From positions 62,001 through 126,000 of the forward strand of contig CAYNOT010000001.1 of the NCBI GenBank assembly GCA_964398945.1: 64,000 nt of DNA, read 5' to 3'. Under the pieces are notes generated by a model. The model had not been told where the DNA came from and did no database searches. It saw nothing but the letters and a program-made list of their open reading frames with translations. The stretch is from JBGTGG01 sp964398945. GTDB lineage: Bacteria > Bacteroidota > Bacteroidia > Cytophagales > Cyclobacteriaceae. Numbering within the stretch: position 1 is the first letter of the stretch; each line of letters begins with the position of its first letter. Below are positions 40,690-51,352 of the stretch, one piece after another. The position numbers and the translations under genes are program-made.

Positions 40690-41812
40690 AGTACTTCACA
40701 ATTTGTTCCGTCCAGGTTGGACCGGTGATATAGAACTTTCCATCTTTATAAAGAACCGGTTCAATTCCAAGTTGAGGAGTAAACTCCCATGGTTCAAAAG
40801 TTTGATTTTGTGGATGCTTATCATACATAAAGTAATGGCATGAATTCCACAGTTGACCATCGGGGCCTTCGAACAATGCATTATGACCCGTTTCCTGATA
40901 GGGGTCTTCAGTATCTGTAAATGCTAAGTCTGAATACCCTCCACCCAGCGCCATCTCTTGTCGATACCCTTTTTTGCGCGTTCCGAAAATCGGTTCAGAA
41001 GAAACCAATTCCCAGGGACCTAATGGGTTCTTTGATTTCAATAGCGCTACTTCATATCCGCGTGTCCATGTAGAGAAAAACATAAAGTAGGTACCTTCTC
41101 TTTTTATTACAAAAGGACCTTCAATACCACCCACCATCCAATCGGGCCAGCCGGGTTGTTTCTTATCCAAAAACTTTTCAAGGGGTGTAGTGAGTGTACC
41201 TGTGTTCAAATCTATTTTGGCTTGAAATAATCCACCACCGCTGCAATAGAAATAAACCTGGCCATCTTCATCCTCAAACAAGGTTGCATCATTATTATAT
41301 TGCGCTGTCAAGGGACCATTCACTAATTCGTAGGAGCCGTCCACACGGTCTGAAGAAAATAACCAAACGCTATGGGTAGCCATTCCTTTGGGATCTTCGT
41401 CTGTAACTTTGCCACTGTTTACCGTTAGGTAGTATTTGTTTTTAATGAAATGTATTTCAGGTGCCCAGAACCTTCCGTTGTAAGGACTATCTTCCGGTAA
41501 GGTGCTGGCATCAATCAACCATGAATGATGTGACCAGTTAATCAAATCATCAGAAACCAACAATCGAACACCGGGATTGGGTCCCGTCCAGATCGGATTG
41601 GATGTTCCGGTGCAATACCATTTGTTGCCCACTTTAATTATAAAATGATCACGCATTGAAATAGTTGAATCACGCGTTATCGGATTGGTATAACGAAACT
41701 CATTTTTGGTTGATATTGTAACAGGGGTTTGGTCACTTGCATTTTTGGAATTGGAACAACTGAGTGAAATTAAAATGGAGCCTACTAAAAGGAGTTGGTT
41801 AAATTTATTCAT
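40688..41812 (-). CDS. GH43 lipoprotein, single-domain
   Basis: A 374-residue lipoprotein (ISLSC, lipid Cys near residue 20). Catalytic residues in order: base Asp in TISMRDHFIIKVG, modulator Asp in QYNNDATLFEDED, acid Glu in GGIEGPFVIKR. NPGVRLLVSDDLINW and AHEIHF-like FWAPEIHFIKNKYYL are standard in the propeller. The absence of a C-terminal beta-sandwich makes it shorter than the other three GH43 enzymes in the window and suggests a different specificity, for instance terminal arabinofuranose on short chains. It is transcribed toward the GH51/epimerase operon and is separated from it by the inverted repeat. A gene remnant lies upstream. Confidence 0.9.
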   Translation of the reverse strand: MNKFNQLLLVGSILISLSCSNSKNASDQTPVTISTKNEFRYTNPITRDSTISMRDHFIIKVGNKWYCTGTSNPIWTGPNPGVRLLVSDDLINWSHHSWLIDASTLPEDSPYNGRFWAPEIHFIKNKYYLTVNSGKVTDEDPKGMATHSVWLFSSDRVDGSYELVNGPLTAQYNNDATLFEDEDGQVYFYCSGGGLFQAKIDLNTGTLTTPLEKFLDKKQPGWPDWMVGGIEGPFVIKREGTYFMFFSTWTRGYEVALLKSKNPLGPWELVSSEPIFGTRKKGYRQEMALGGGYSDLAFTDTEDPYQETGHNALFEGPDGQLWNSCHYFMYDKHPQNQTFEPWEFTPQLGIEPVLYKDGKFYITGPTWTEQIVKY

Positions 41813-42179
41813 CTACTTAAAAATTGAAATTATCTTTTTCAAATCAATTTTAAAGGTACAGTATATGGTTTGAATAGCCACTGTATCTCTTCGCTGTTTT
41901 GACGAATTATCATTCCATTATTTCCATCGCAGAGGAACAACCATCCTCCTGTGTTATCTTCAATAAACCGGAGGGTATTTCCGATTTTAATAGTTGGTGT
42001 TTTTCCATAGGGAATTTCTAGCTTCAGTATTGTAGATTTCTTGCCCCAGTTTTTCCTTTCTACTCCCCATAGTCTAATGAAGGAATTAAAATACAGCTCG
42101 ATTTCTTATAAAGATTTCTGGTAAGGTTATGGCAATCCCACCATTAGCAATTTAGGAATTCGATTAGATAGGCACGGCC
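41813..42179. other. 367-base region upstream of the GH43 lipoprotein and response regulator
   Basis: This gap lies between two divergent genes. It mostly contains a minus-strand coding-like remnant (41839-42105), with no recognisable promoter motif or operator copy. Confidence 0.5.
41839..42105 (-). pseudogene. Possible 3' remnant of a gene of unknown family
   Basis: The minus strand is open for 88 codons between TAA at 42106-42108 and TGA at 41839, with no start codon near the beginning. The translation, EIELYFNSFIRLWGVERKNW and then GNTLRFIEDNTGGWLFLC, QNSEEIQWLFKPYTVPLKLI, reads like a real C-terminus, not random sequence. It is not a shadow because no gene overlaps it. The parent family was not recognised. 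It could also be the tail of a real short protein with a non-standard start. Confidence 0.3.
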
Positions 42180-42515
42180 ATGAAACATAAGAAGGTACTG
42201 ATAATTGATGATGAGGAGGATTTTGGTCTGATCATGAAAAGTTACTTTGCGAAAAAGGGGTACAAAGTATTTGTGGCCACTACTATTTCTGCTGGCCTCA
42301 AGATTCTTGCAGTGGAAAATCCTGAGTACATCCTGTTGGACAACAATCTTCCGGATGGCTTTGGATGGAGCGAGACCGATTTCATTCTCAAGAATTATCC
42401 GAATACGAACCTGACGCTTATTAGTGGATTAGATGGCCCCATGACAACAGCAGCAACATTTAAAATTTTATATAAGCCGATCGTAAATAGCGATTTAAAT
42501 AAAATATTCCACTAA
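42180..42515 (+). CDS. Single-domain response regulator receiver
   Basis: A 111-residue CheY-like receiver without output domain. It has the acidic pair at residues 10-12 (IIDDEEDFG), the phospho-acceptor Asp54 in YILLDNNLPDG, Ser82 in LISGLDG and Lys99 in KILYKPI. It would be phosphorylated by a histidine kinase that is not in the window. The cyclic glucan synthase starts 23 bases downstream in the same direction, so they form an operon. A partner in controlling glucan synthesis is plausible but inferred. It ends shortly after the fifth helix region, and no DNA-binding domain is fused. Confidence 0.9.
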   Translation: MKHKKVLIIDDEEDFGLIMKSYFAKKGYKVFVATTISAGLKILAVENPEYILLDNNLPDGFGWSETDFILKNYPNTNLTLISGLDGPMTTAATFKILYKPIVNSDLNKIFH

Positions 42516-42538
42516 AATAAATTCCCAGCGTTACATCC

Positions 42539-45500
42539 ATGAAGGTAAAAACAAATGTTATTGATGAATTATTTCATCCCGTAAGTATTTATCCAAAAAA
42601 AGATTTTACAAGAAAGGAGGTTAATGAAAACCCTCCCCTTCGTGCTGAGCTTTTCAGTAATGAACAAATGGAACAGCATGCACAACAGTTAGCGCTTCAC
42701 CATGCAGTTTCCTTCAGCAACTCAGCCGAGTTGATACTAAAAGAACTTTCTGAAAATGAAAGAATTCTCTATCAGGTTAATGAATTGCTTCAGGAGAGCA
42801 CCAAAGAAAAAAAATCCGTAAGTCCGGCAGGGGAATGGTTGCTCGATAATTTTTATTTGATAGATGAACAAATTCAAATTGCCAAGCAGCATCTGCCAAA
42901 AGGGTATAGCAAAGGGTTGCCAAAACTAAAGTCGGGTGCATTAACCGGATTTCCCCGTGTCTATAGCATTGCTATTGAAATCATCTCCCATAGTGATGGC
43001 CATATTGATATTTATCGATTGGAAAATTTCATAGCAGCTTATCAAAAAAAAAGTGTACTGACGTTGGGGGAATTATGGGCTATCCCAATCATGCTAAGGC
43101 TTGCCTTAATTGAAAACCTTAGTCGGGTAGCCGCGCGAATAGCAGTGGATAGAAAAGATTCTGCACTTGGCAACGTATGGGCTAACCGAATGATTGAGAT
43201 GGTCGAGAAAAACCCGAAAGACCTTGTGTTGGTAATCGGGGACATGGCACGGTCAAACCCGCCAATGGCCAGTGCCTTTGTTGCAGAATTTGCAAGGAAA
43301 CTTCAGTGGCGCGGCATGGAACTAACCTTACCGCTTCATTGGGTCGAGCAGCAGCTTGCAGGAACTGAGGATAGCATTAATAACATGATCCTCAAGGAAA
43401 ATCAAAACCAGGCCGCTGACCAGGTATCTGTAAGCAATAGCATCAATAGTCTTCGGTTCCTGGCCAAGAACAACTGGCGCGATTTTGTTGAAGACACCAG
43501 TGTTGTCGAGCAACTTTTGAGAAATGATATACCGGGCACCTATGCCACAATGGATTTTTATACACGTGATCATTATCGTCACATCGTTGAAAGCATTGCG
43601 CGTAATAGTGGCCTCTCTGAAGATAAAGTAGCACAACTTGCCCTCGATCAAGCCCGCACCAGTTATTCACAAAATCCCAAAGACCAACGAAGAGCACATG
43701 TCGGCTACTACCTATTGGGGCCGGGTGCAGATGAAATCGAAAAAAAAGCAAACGTTAAACTAAATATCCTTAAAACTTTAAAAAGAAGCATCACGAAAGC
43801 ATCGGGCCTGGTGTACTCACTAATCGTAACGCTAATTACCATAGTGCTTACCGTCTTGATGACGCTACTTGCAGCGCAATACCTTACCGGAGGATGGGTG
43901 ATTGCGATTGCTGCGCTTTCACTTATTAGTGCGAGTTACTTTGCAATCTCTTTTGGTAACTGGATCAGTACGCTATGGGTACAACCCATCCCCCTTCCTA
44001 AACTCGATTTTTCTTCCGGCATTCCAGCAGAAGCCAGGACATTGGTTGCAGTACCCACTTTACTGATGAATCCCACCCAGGTTGAAAAACTTTTGGAAGA
44101 TTTGGAAGTACGTTTTCTTTCTAACCGTGATCCCAATCTCTTGTTCGCGTTGCTCACTGATTTTCGCGATTCACCCACCGAGGTAATGGCAGATGATGCT
44201 GACTTATTAAACAGGGTTCGCGTTAGAATCCAATCGTTGAACGAACAGTATGACGGAAACTTCCTTCTTTTCCATCGTCCACGAAAGTGGAATCCTGTTG
44301 AAAAAGCATGGATGGGATATGAACGGAAACGGGGAAAATTATCGGATCTAAACCATGTGCTGCGCGGACATTCGAGAGAATCATTCTCGGTCATCATCGG
44401 AGATGAAAATATTTACTGCACTGTTAAATATGTTATCACCTTGGACTCGGATACACAATTACCAAGGGAAGCGGGTTGGAAATTAGTGGGGCTTATGGCA
44501 CACCCACTGAATCAGCCGGTTTTTGATGAAACGAAAAAACGAGTGGTGGAAGGATATGGAATTATCCAGCCACGCATTGCTATAAGTTTGCATGGCGCAA
44601 TACGCTCCGGATTTACACAACTACATGAAAATGATTCTGGTATTGATCCGTACACGCGCGTGACATCCGATGTTTATCAGGATTTGTTTGGTGAAGGATC
44701 TTTTATTGGAAAAGGAATCTATGACGTAGATGCTTTTGAAAAAGCCCTGAACAATAAATTTCCGGAGAACAGAATCCTCAGCCATGATTTATTGGAGGGA
44801 GCCTATGCACGGGCCGGGTTCGCAAGCGACATTCAATTCTATGAAGACTACCCTACCCGTTATGAAGTGGATTCCATACGAAGACACCGTTGGATCAGGG
44901 GGGACTGGCAAATAGGGAATTGGTTTTTACCTTTTATTCCGGATAGCAATTCCCGGCTTACAAAGAATACGTTGTCCTTCCTTTCCAGATGGAAAATTTT
45001 TGACAACCTGAGGCGCAGTCTTATTCCGATCACACATCTGGTGCTGCTGATCATGGGTTGGATCATCCTTCCTGCTCCCTTGCTATGGACACTAACAGTC
45101 GCAGGCATTATCTTAATTCCCGGAATTCTTTCATCTCTATGGAGCGGAATCCGAAAGCCCAAAGATGTAGGCTACAAACAACATATTAATAATACGGTTG
45201 GACTCACATCCAAAAACTTTCTTCAATCACTTTATACGTTAATGTGCTTACCATATGAAGCATTGATTAGTCTTGACGCAATTATACGCACGCTGTGGCG
45301 GATAAATATTAGTCACAAAAAATTAATGGAGTGGAATCCATCCGGAGTCAATCAACAACACAAATCGGGAATATTAAATACACATAGAAGTTTGATCATC
45401 ATATCAATTTTTAGTGCCGGCTTCGGGATTTTTCTATTGATGTCAGGATCCTTGCTCCACTTATATTGTGCTGCTCCATTTTTATTGATGTGGATTTTAT

Positions 45501-48500
45501 CGCCTGCCGTAGTTACGCTGGTAGACCGACCGCTTACTACACCCAATACACGTCTCACCAGTGAGCAAAAAATTTACTTGCGTGAACTTGCCCGAAAAAC
45601 GTGGTCGTTTTTTGAAAACCTTATTGGTAGCGAAGACAACTGGCTTCCACCCGATAACCTACAACAATATCCTATTCCGGTTATCGCGCATCGCACCTCC
45701 CCTACCAACATTGGAATTTCTTTGTTGGCCAATCTTGCAGCACACGATTTTGGTTATGTTACTACCCGTGTCCTGATTGAACGCACCCGAAATACTTTCG
45801 CAACATTAGAAAGAATGGAGCGGTATCAAGGCCACTTTTATAATTGGTATGACACACAATCGCTCGCGGTTTTAAATCCCAGATACATTTCCACAGTGGA
45901 TAGCGGAAATTTCGCGGGACATCTGCTCACACTCCGGCAAGGGCTGCTCACCATTGCGACACAAAAAATTGTGGATATCAAAATTATTGAGGGACTTCAG
46001 GATACGTTACGACTAACTATTCAGGATATACCCATGCATAATAAAAGCCTCCGGTCATCGCTGGAAAAAATGCATGATGAGATGGAGCAGTGGAGTCTAC
46101 AATTACCAGCATTAAAAGCGAACCTGGAAACAACACTGAGTCAATACACTGCACTCACCGACTCATTTACGGTAGTGGAGAGCCGATGGGTGAGTGCCTT
46201 TGAACAACATCTAAAATCGATTCTTACAGAAATCAAGCAACTCGTCCCGTGGCTCGATCAGTTGCCTGTACCGGAAAAATTCATGAACCTGAGTGTGTTG
46301 CATTCTTATGACTCGTTGGAAAAATTGGCAAACACTACTATTGATGTTAAAACGGAGTTGCAAAATTTTCGCGCTACGGAAAATACCGCTACAGAAAATC
46401 AATGGCTAGGTCAATTTGAAGAATCTATTCTTAAAGCGGGTGAATATGCACGCAAACAAATTGAAGCATTAACGGAGCTAGCCGATCAAGCAGTGGGCTT
46501 GGCGGATATGGAGTATGCATTTCTTTATGATGCAACACAACGACTACTTTCGATTGGATATGATGTTTCAACTCATCATCGCGACCAAAGTTATTATGAT
46601 TTGCTGGCCTCGGAAGCACGGCTCAGTTCGTTTGTGGCAATTGCGCAAGGAAAAATTCCACAGGAAAGCTGGTTTGCCCTGGGAAGAAGATTGACCCGCA
46701 CCGGAAATAATTCTGTCTTACTATCGTGGAGCGGATCCATGTTTGAATATCTGATGCCGGGATTGGTAATGCCTACTTACAAAAACACATTGTTGGATCA
46801 AATGAATATCGGAAGTGTGGGAAGACAAATTGAATACGGAGAACAGCATGGGGTTCCGTGGGGAATTTCCGAGTCGTGCTATAACCTTGTCGATGCACAC
46901 TTAACCTACCAGTACCGGGCTTTTGGAGTTCCGGGGTTAGGATTCAAACGTGGCTTGGGTCAGGATTTAGTGATCGCACCGTATGCTACTATTCTTGCTT
47001 TGATGGTGAATCCTCTTCGGGCTTATCAGAATTTACAACTCATGAAACAAAAAGGGTTCGAAGGACAATACGGATTTTATGAAGCCGTAGACTATACACC
47101 GGTGCGATTGTCGCGTGAGCAACGGTATGCGATTATCCGAACGTTTATGACCCACCATCAGGGAATGGGTCTTCTTTCCCTCGCCTATTTGCTGCTGGAT
47201 CAACCCATGCAAAAAAGGTTTGAAGCAGATACCCAATTTCAAACTGCCCTTTTACTCTTGCAGGAACAAGTTCCTAAAACCACCGGATTTTATTCAGGGG
47301 CATCTGAACATGAACCTAGTCCTGCCGCAGTTACTACAGAGATACGGGTGATCACAACTGCCGACACCCCAATTCCTGAGGTACAGTTACTCTCCAATGG
47401 TCATTACTTTGTTATGCTCTCCAATGCCGGTGGTGGGTATAGCAGATGGCGCGATCTTGCTGTTACGCGATGGCATGAGGATGCAACATGCGACCACATG
47501 GGGATGTTCTGTTATATCCACAATCTTTCTGACAATGAATTCTGGTCGACTGCCCATCAACCAACGTTAAAAAAACCTTCGCATTACGAAGCAATATTTT
47601 CGCAGGGAAAAGTAGAGTATCGGAGACGTGACAATGATATTGAAACCTATACTACAATTATTGTTTCTCCCGAAGATGATGTTGAGGTAAGACGCATTGA
47701 GCTTACCAATCACGCCTCTACAAAGAAAGAATTGTCGATTACCAGTTATGGTGAAGTTGTATTATCACCACCTTCAGCAGACCATTCACATCCGGCTTTC
47801 AGCAAACTTTTCGTTCAAACAGAAATTCATAATCACTATGACGCGATTGTTTGCACCAGACGTCCACGTTCGTCACACGAGAAACCACCGTGGATGTTCC
47901 ACATGATGAAGCTTAACGGAGTTAAAAATAAAAATGCTACATACGAAACAGATCGGAGTAAATTCATCGGAAGAGGAAAGTCACTCGAACACCCGGCCAT
48001 CATGGATGATGGTGGATCACTCACGAACTCACAAGGTTCGGTACTTGATCCAATCGTTTCTATCCAACAGCGGGTCATACTTCAGGCTGGTGAATCCGTA
48101 ACCATTGACATTGTAAATGGTATCGCAGAAAACCACCAACACAATCACAACCTGCTGGACAAATACCAGGATAAACATTTGCGCGACCGTGCCTTTGAAC
48201 TATCCTGGACCCATAGTCAGGTGGTGTTACGGCAGATCGGGGCAACCGAAAGTGAAGCGCAGTTGTATGGGAAAATGGCGAGCTCCATTTTGTACACCAA
48301 CCCAACGTTGCGAACATCACCAAGTACTATTCTTAAAAACCAACGGCAGCAGGCAAGTCTGTGGAGCTATTCCATTTCCGGTGACTTGCCGATTGTATTG
48401 TTGATTATTTCAGACACCAAAAATATTTTGCTGGTCAAGCAGCTTATTAAAGCAAAAGTATATTGGCAGATGAAAGGCCTTGCGGTTGATTTGGTTATCC

Positions 48501-51196
48501 TCAACGAAGATCCCGGGGGATATCGTCAAGTTCTTCAAGATGAAATCCTCGGCCTTATTGCTGCCGGCACCGAATTGGCTTCCGAAAAGCACGGCCATAT
48601 TTTTGTGCGCCCTGTTGATCAGGTGTCCACAGAAGATCGTATTCTCCTTCAAACAGTTGCTCAAATAGTTATATCCGATCAAAAAGGTTCGCTGGCGGAC
48701 CAGGTAAACGACAGCAAAGCAATCAAAGCAGCCGTACCGAAGTTGGTACCATCCGTTACTCCGCCACCAAAAACACAAACCGATATTCTTCATGAAGATT
48801 TGCAGTATGCGAATGGAAGTGGCGGTTTTTCACCGGATGGAAAACAATACGTAATAAAAACATCGAAAGAAACGCGCACCCCATTACCTTGGGCAAACGT
48901 GGTGGCCAACCCGAATTTCGGAACCATCCTTTCAGAAAGTGGTTCCTCCTATACTTGGTTTGAAAATGCTCATGAATTCAGATTGACGCCCTGGAAAAAT
49001 GATCCGATTCAAGATGTGTGCGGTGAAACATTCTATATCCGTGATGAAGCGAGCGGATATTATTGGTCCCCTATGGGATTTCCCACGCTTGGAGATACTA
49101 CTTACATTGCCCGGCATGGATTCGGCTACAGTAATTTTGAACATAAAGAAAACGGAATCCGCACCAAAGTAACCGTGCATGTTGATGGCAAAGATCCTAT
49201 TAAGTTTATTACGATTGCTATTGAAAATAAATCGGATCATGTTCGTTCGCTATCAGCAACAGGATATGTAGAGTGGGTATTGGGAGAACTCCGTACCAAA
49301 TCGATTAAACACATAACCACTGAGTTAGAAACTTCCACGCGGGCACTGATTGCCCGAAACAAATTCAGTTCAGATTTTTCACAGTATGTTACGTTCTTTC
49401 AAGTTGATCATCCTGATTTTTCCTACACAGCCGATCGCACCGAATTTATAGGACGCAATAAAAACCTACAAAATCCTGAAGCGATGCAACAGGTACACCT
49501 TTCGGGAAAGGTAGGTGCAGGCGTGGATGCATGTGCTGCCATCATGGTACCGTTTACATTGGATCCCGGCCAGCAACGCACCATTACTTTTAAGCTAGGT
49601 GCAGGTAAAAATTTACACGAAGCACACGAAACGATTAAAAAATTTAGTGGTCGTGCAGCAGTTGATCAGTCCCTTAAAGAAGTGACCCACTACTGGGAAG
49701 AAACCCTTGGATCAGTCCAGGTTGAAACACCAGATGCTTCCATCAATATATTAGCAAACGGTTGGCTATTGTATCAGGTACTTTCCTGCAGACTTTGGGG
49801 CCGCAGTGGATTTTATCAATCCGGAGGCGCCTTTGGTTTTCGTGATCAACTCCAGGATGTACTGGCGGTAATGCATGCTCAACCAAGTTTAACACATGAA
49901 CAAATTTTACGATGTGCTTCCCGGCAATTTAAAGAAGGTGACGTTCAGCATTGGTGGCACCCACCTGCTGGTCGCGGGGTACGAACGTTATGCTCTGACG
50001 ATTATCTATGGTTGCCATTTGTTACCAGCCGATATGTTACGACCACCGGAGATGAAACCATCCTCGGTGAAATGGTTCCTTACATTGAAGGACGAAAATT
50101 AAATGAAGGAGAAGAATCCTATTATGATATGCCTGTTGATTCAGAAAATCAGGCAAGTGTTTACGAGCATTGTAAACAAGCTATACTATTTGGTTTGCAA
50201 TTTGGCGTGCACGGTTTGCCCTTAATGGGATCTGGTGATTGGAACGATGGTATGAACATGGTGGGAATAGAGAAAAAAGGAGAAAGCGTATGGCTGGCTT
50301 TTTTCCTGTATGATGTTCTTAACCGCTTTGCTAAAGTTGCAGATCTTCATGGTGATTTTGATTTCGTAACCCAATGCGAACAGCAAGCCATCCAATTAAA
50401 GAAAAACATTAAGAAGCATGCATGGGATGGCGAATGGTATCTCCGGGCTTTCTTTGACGATGGCACACCACTCGGATCAAATAAAAATGAAGAATGTAAA
50501 ATTGATGCGATTTCACAAAGCTGGTCTATCCTCTCGGAATGCGCGGAGCCAGCAAAAGGATTAATGGCGATGGATTCGGCCAATAAGTTTCTTGTGAATC
50601 AGGAGAAGAAAATTATACAATTATTGGAGCCTCCTTTTAGTACCTCCGATTTGGAACCGGGATATATTAAAGGATATGTTCCCGGAGTACGCGAAAATGG
50701 CGGACAGTATAGTCACGCAGCTATTTGGTTGATTATGGCTTTCGCAAAACTTGGTGATCATGAAAATACAGAGCAATTACTGCGGATGATAAATCCTATT
50801 CACCATGCAACAACACCAGAAACGGTTGCTGTTTACAAAGTTGAGCCATACGTAATGGCAGCGGATGTATATGGCGTGATGCCGCATACCGGTCGCGGTG
50901 GATGGACCTGGTACACTGGTTCTGCAGGATGGATGTACCAACTTATTCTGGAATCATTCTTAGGTTTAAAACGGGAAGGTGATAGGCTGTATGTTGAACC
51001 GTGTGTTCCCAGCGATTGGAAATCATTTACAGTCACCTACCGTTTCCGGGAAACGGTTTATCAAATTGTGTTAGAACGCGGAATCAAAACACAGTATTCA
51101 GTTGATGGTGTGGTTCAAAAAGAAAATTCGATAGCGCTTGTGAATGATAAAAAAAACCATGCAGTAACTATTTTTTGGCCAACTCCAGAGGAATGA
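42539..51196 (+). CDS. ndvB: Cyclic beta-1,2-glucan synthase (GT84 + GH94)
   Basis: A 2885-residue inner-membrane enzyme that builds cyclic beta-1,2-glucan from UDP-glucose. The N-terminal region is helical (1-420). Membrane segments occur near 425-480 (LVYSLIVTLITIVLTVLMTLLA), 830-880 (LVLLIMGWIILPAPLLWTLTV) and 955-1000. The GT84 glycosyltransferase carries TLDSDTQLPREAGWK near 645 and HRWIRGDWQIGNWF near 785. A glycoamylase-like domain follows (from about 1020, NIGISLLANLAAHDFG). Two beta-domains and an (alpha/alpha)6 GH94 phosphorylase-like domain end the protein, with the catalytic Asp in GSGDWNDGMNMVG near 2570. GH94 controls chain length before cyclisation. Such genes are best known in Rhizobiales, where the glucans act in osmoadaptation and host interaction. 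The symbol follows the family name. Confidence 0.93.
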   Translation: MKVKTNVIDELFHPVSIYPKKDFTRKEVNENPPLRAELFSNEQMEQHAQQLALHHAVSFSNSAELILKELSENERILYQVNELLQESTKEKKSVSPAGEWLLDNFYLIDEQIQIAKQHLPKGYSKGLPKLKSGALTGFPRVYSIAIEIISHSDGHIDIYRLENFIAAYQKKSVLTLGELWAIPIMLRLALIENLSRVAARIAVDRKDSALGNVWANRMIEMVEKNPKDLVLVIGDMARSNPPMASAFVAEFARKLQWRGMELTLPLHWVEQQLAGTEDSINNMILKENQNQAADQVSVSNSINSLRFLAKNNWRDFVEDTSVVEQLLRNDIPGTYATMDFYTRDHYRHIVESIARNSGLSEDKVAQLALDQARTSYSQNPKDQRRAHVGYYLLGPGADEIEKKANVKLNILKTLKRSITKASGLVYSLIVTLITIVLTVLMTLLAAQYLTGGWVIAIAALSLISASYFAISFGNWISTLWVQPIPLPKLDFSSGIPAEARTLVAVPTLLMNPTQVEKLLEDLEVRFLSNRDPNLLFALLTDFRDSPTEVMADDADLLNRVRVRIQSLNEQYDGNFLLFHRPRKWNPVEKAWMGYERKRGKLSDLNHVLRGHSRESFSVIIGDENIYCTVKYVITLDSDTQLPREAGWKLVGLMAHPLNQPVFDETKKRVVEGYGIIQPRIAISLHGAIRSGFTQLHENDSGIDPYTRVTSDVYQDLFGEGSFIGKGIYDVDAFEKALNNKFPENRILSHDLLEGAYARAGFASDIQFYEDYPTRYEVDSIRRHRWIRGDWQIGNWFLPFIPDSNSRLTKNTLSFLSRWKIFDNLRRSLIPITHLVLLIMGWIILPAPLLWTLTVAGIILIPGILSSLWSGIRKPKDVGYKQHINNTVGLTSKNFLQSLYTLMCLPYEALISLDAIIRTLWRINISHKKLMEWNPSGVNQQHKSGILNTHRSLIIISIFSAGFGIFLLMSGSLLHLYCAAPFLLMWILSPAVVTLVDRPLTTPNTRLTSEQKIYLRELARKTWSFFENLIGSEDNWLPPDNLQQYPIPVIAHRTSPTNIGISLLANLAAHDFGYVTTRVLIERTRNTFATLERMERYQGHFYNWYDTQSLAVLNPRYISTVDSGNFAGHLLTLRQGLLTIATQKIVDIKIIEGLQDTLRLTIQDIPMHNKSLRSSLEKMHDEMEQWSLQLPALKANLETTLSQYTALTDSFTVVESRWVSAFEQHLKSILTEIKQLVPWLDQLPVPEKFMNLSVLHSYDSLEKLANTTIDVKTELQNFRATENTATENQWLGQFEESILKAGEYARKQIEALTELADQAVGLADMEYAFLYDATQRLLSIGYDVSTHHRDQSYYDLLASEARLSSFVAIAQGKIPQESWFALGRRLTRTGNNSVLLSWSGSMFEYLMPGLVMPTYKNTLLDQMNIGSVGRQIEYGEQHGVPWGISESCYNLVDAHLTYQYRAFGVPGLGFKRGLGQDLVIAPYATILALMVNPLRAYQNLQLMKQKGFEGQYGFYEAVDYTPVRLSREQRYAIIRTFMTHHQGMGLLSLAYLLLDQPMQKRFEADTQFQTALLLLQEQVPKTTGFYSGASEHEPSPAAVTTEIRVITTADTPIPEVQLLSNGHYFVMLSNAGGGYSRWRDLAVTRWHEDATCDHMGMFCYIHNLSDNEFWSTAHQPTLKKPSHYEAIFSQGKVEYRRRDNDIETYTTIIVSPEDDVEVRRIELTNHASTKKELSITSYGEVVLSPPSADHSHPAFSKLFVQTEIHNHYDAIVCTRRPRSSHEKPPWMFHMMKLNGVKNKNATYETDRSKFIGRGKSLEHPAIMDDGGSLTNSQGSVLDPIVSIQQRVILQAGESVTIDIVNGIAENHQHNHNLLDKYQDKHLRDRAFELSWTHSQVVLRQIGATESEAQLYGKMASSILYTNPTLRTSPSTILKNQRQQASLWSYSISGDLPIVLLIISDTKNILLVKQLIKAKVYWQMKGLAVDLVILNEDPGGYRQVLQDEILGLIAAGTELASEKHGHIFVRPVDQVSTEDRILLQTVAQIVISDQKGSLADQVNDSKAIKAAVPKLVPSVTPPPKTQTDILHEDLQYANGSGGFSPDGKQYVIKTSKETRTPLPWANVVANPNFGTILSESGSSYTWFENAHEFRLTPWKNDPIQDVCGETFYIRDEASGYYWSPMGFPTLGDTTYIARHGFGYSNFEHKENGIRTKVTVHVDGKDPIKFITIAIENKSDHVRSLSATGYVEWVLGELRTKSIKHITTELETSTRALIARNKFSSDFSQYVTFFQVDHPDFSYTADRTEFIGRNKNLQNPEAMQQVHLSGKVGAGVDACAAIMVPFTLDPGQQRTITFKLGAGKNLHEAHETIKKFSGRAAVDQSLKEVTHYWEETLGSVQVETPDASINILANGWLLYQVLSCRLWGRSGFYQSGGAFGFRDQLQDVLAVMHAQPSLTHEQILRCASRQFKEGDVQHWWHPPAGRGVRTLCSDDYLWLPFVTSRYVTTTGDETILGEMVPYIEGRKLNEGEESYYDMPVDSENQASVYEHCKQAILFGLQFGVHGLPLMGSGDWNDGMNMVGIEKKGESVWLAFFLYDVLNRFAKVADLHGDFDFVTQCEQQAIQLKKNIKKHAWDGEWYLRAFFDDGTPLGSNKNEECKIDAISQSWSILSECAEPAKGLMAMDSANKFLVNQEKKIIQLLEPPFSTSDLEPGYIKGYVPGVRENGGQYSHAAIWLIMAFAKLGDHENTEQLLRMINPIHHATTPETVAVYKVEPYVMAADVYGVMPHTGRGGWTWYTGSAGWMYQLILESFLGLKREGDRLYVEPCVPSDWKSFTVTYRFRETVYQIVLERGIKTQYSVDGVVQKENSIALVNDKKNHAVTIFWPTPEE

Positions 51197-51315
51197 GAAA
51201 ACACAGCCTTGATTTTCCTGTAGAATTTATTCATCATTTTCTGACGATGTGTGGCTAACCTTCAACATTTTCTAAAAACAACCCTTCCCCTGCTTACGGA
51301 TTTTGCAGGTATCCA

Positions 51316-51331
51316 CTGGCACAATTATATC
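51316..51331 (+). promoter_or_regulatory. Sigma-54-like promoter upstream of the 51353 gene
   Basis: CTGGCAC (51316-51322), five bases, then TATC (51328-51331) resembles the -24/-12 sigma-54 pattern YTGGCAC-N5-TTGC. The -24 part is perfect but -12 is poor. It lies 21 bases before the ATG. A related sequence stands before the YtxH gene. Confidence 0.3.
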
Positions 51332-51352
51332 ATGGGTTGAGAAAATATCATT

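Noticed and set aside
43936..44397. 153-codon minus-strand frame within the cyclic glucan synthase
   Set aside because: Antisense to the glycosyltransferase domain with a low-complexity translation.
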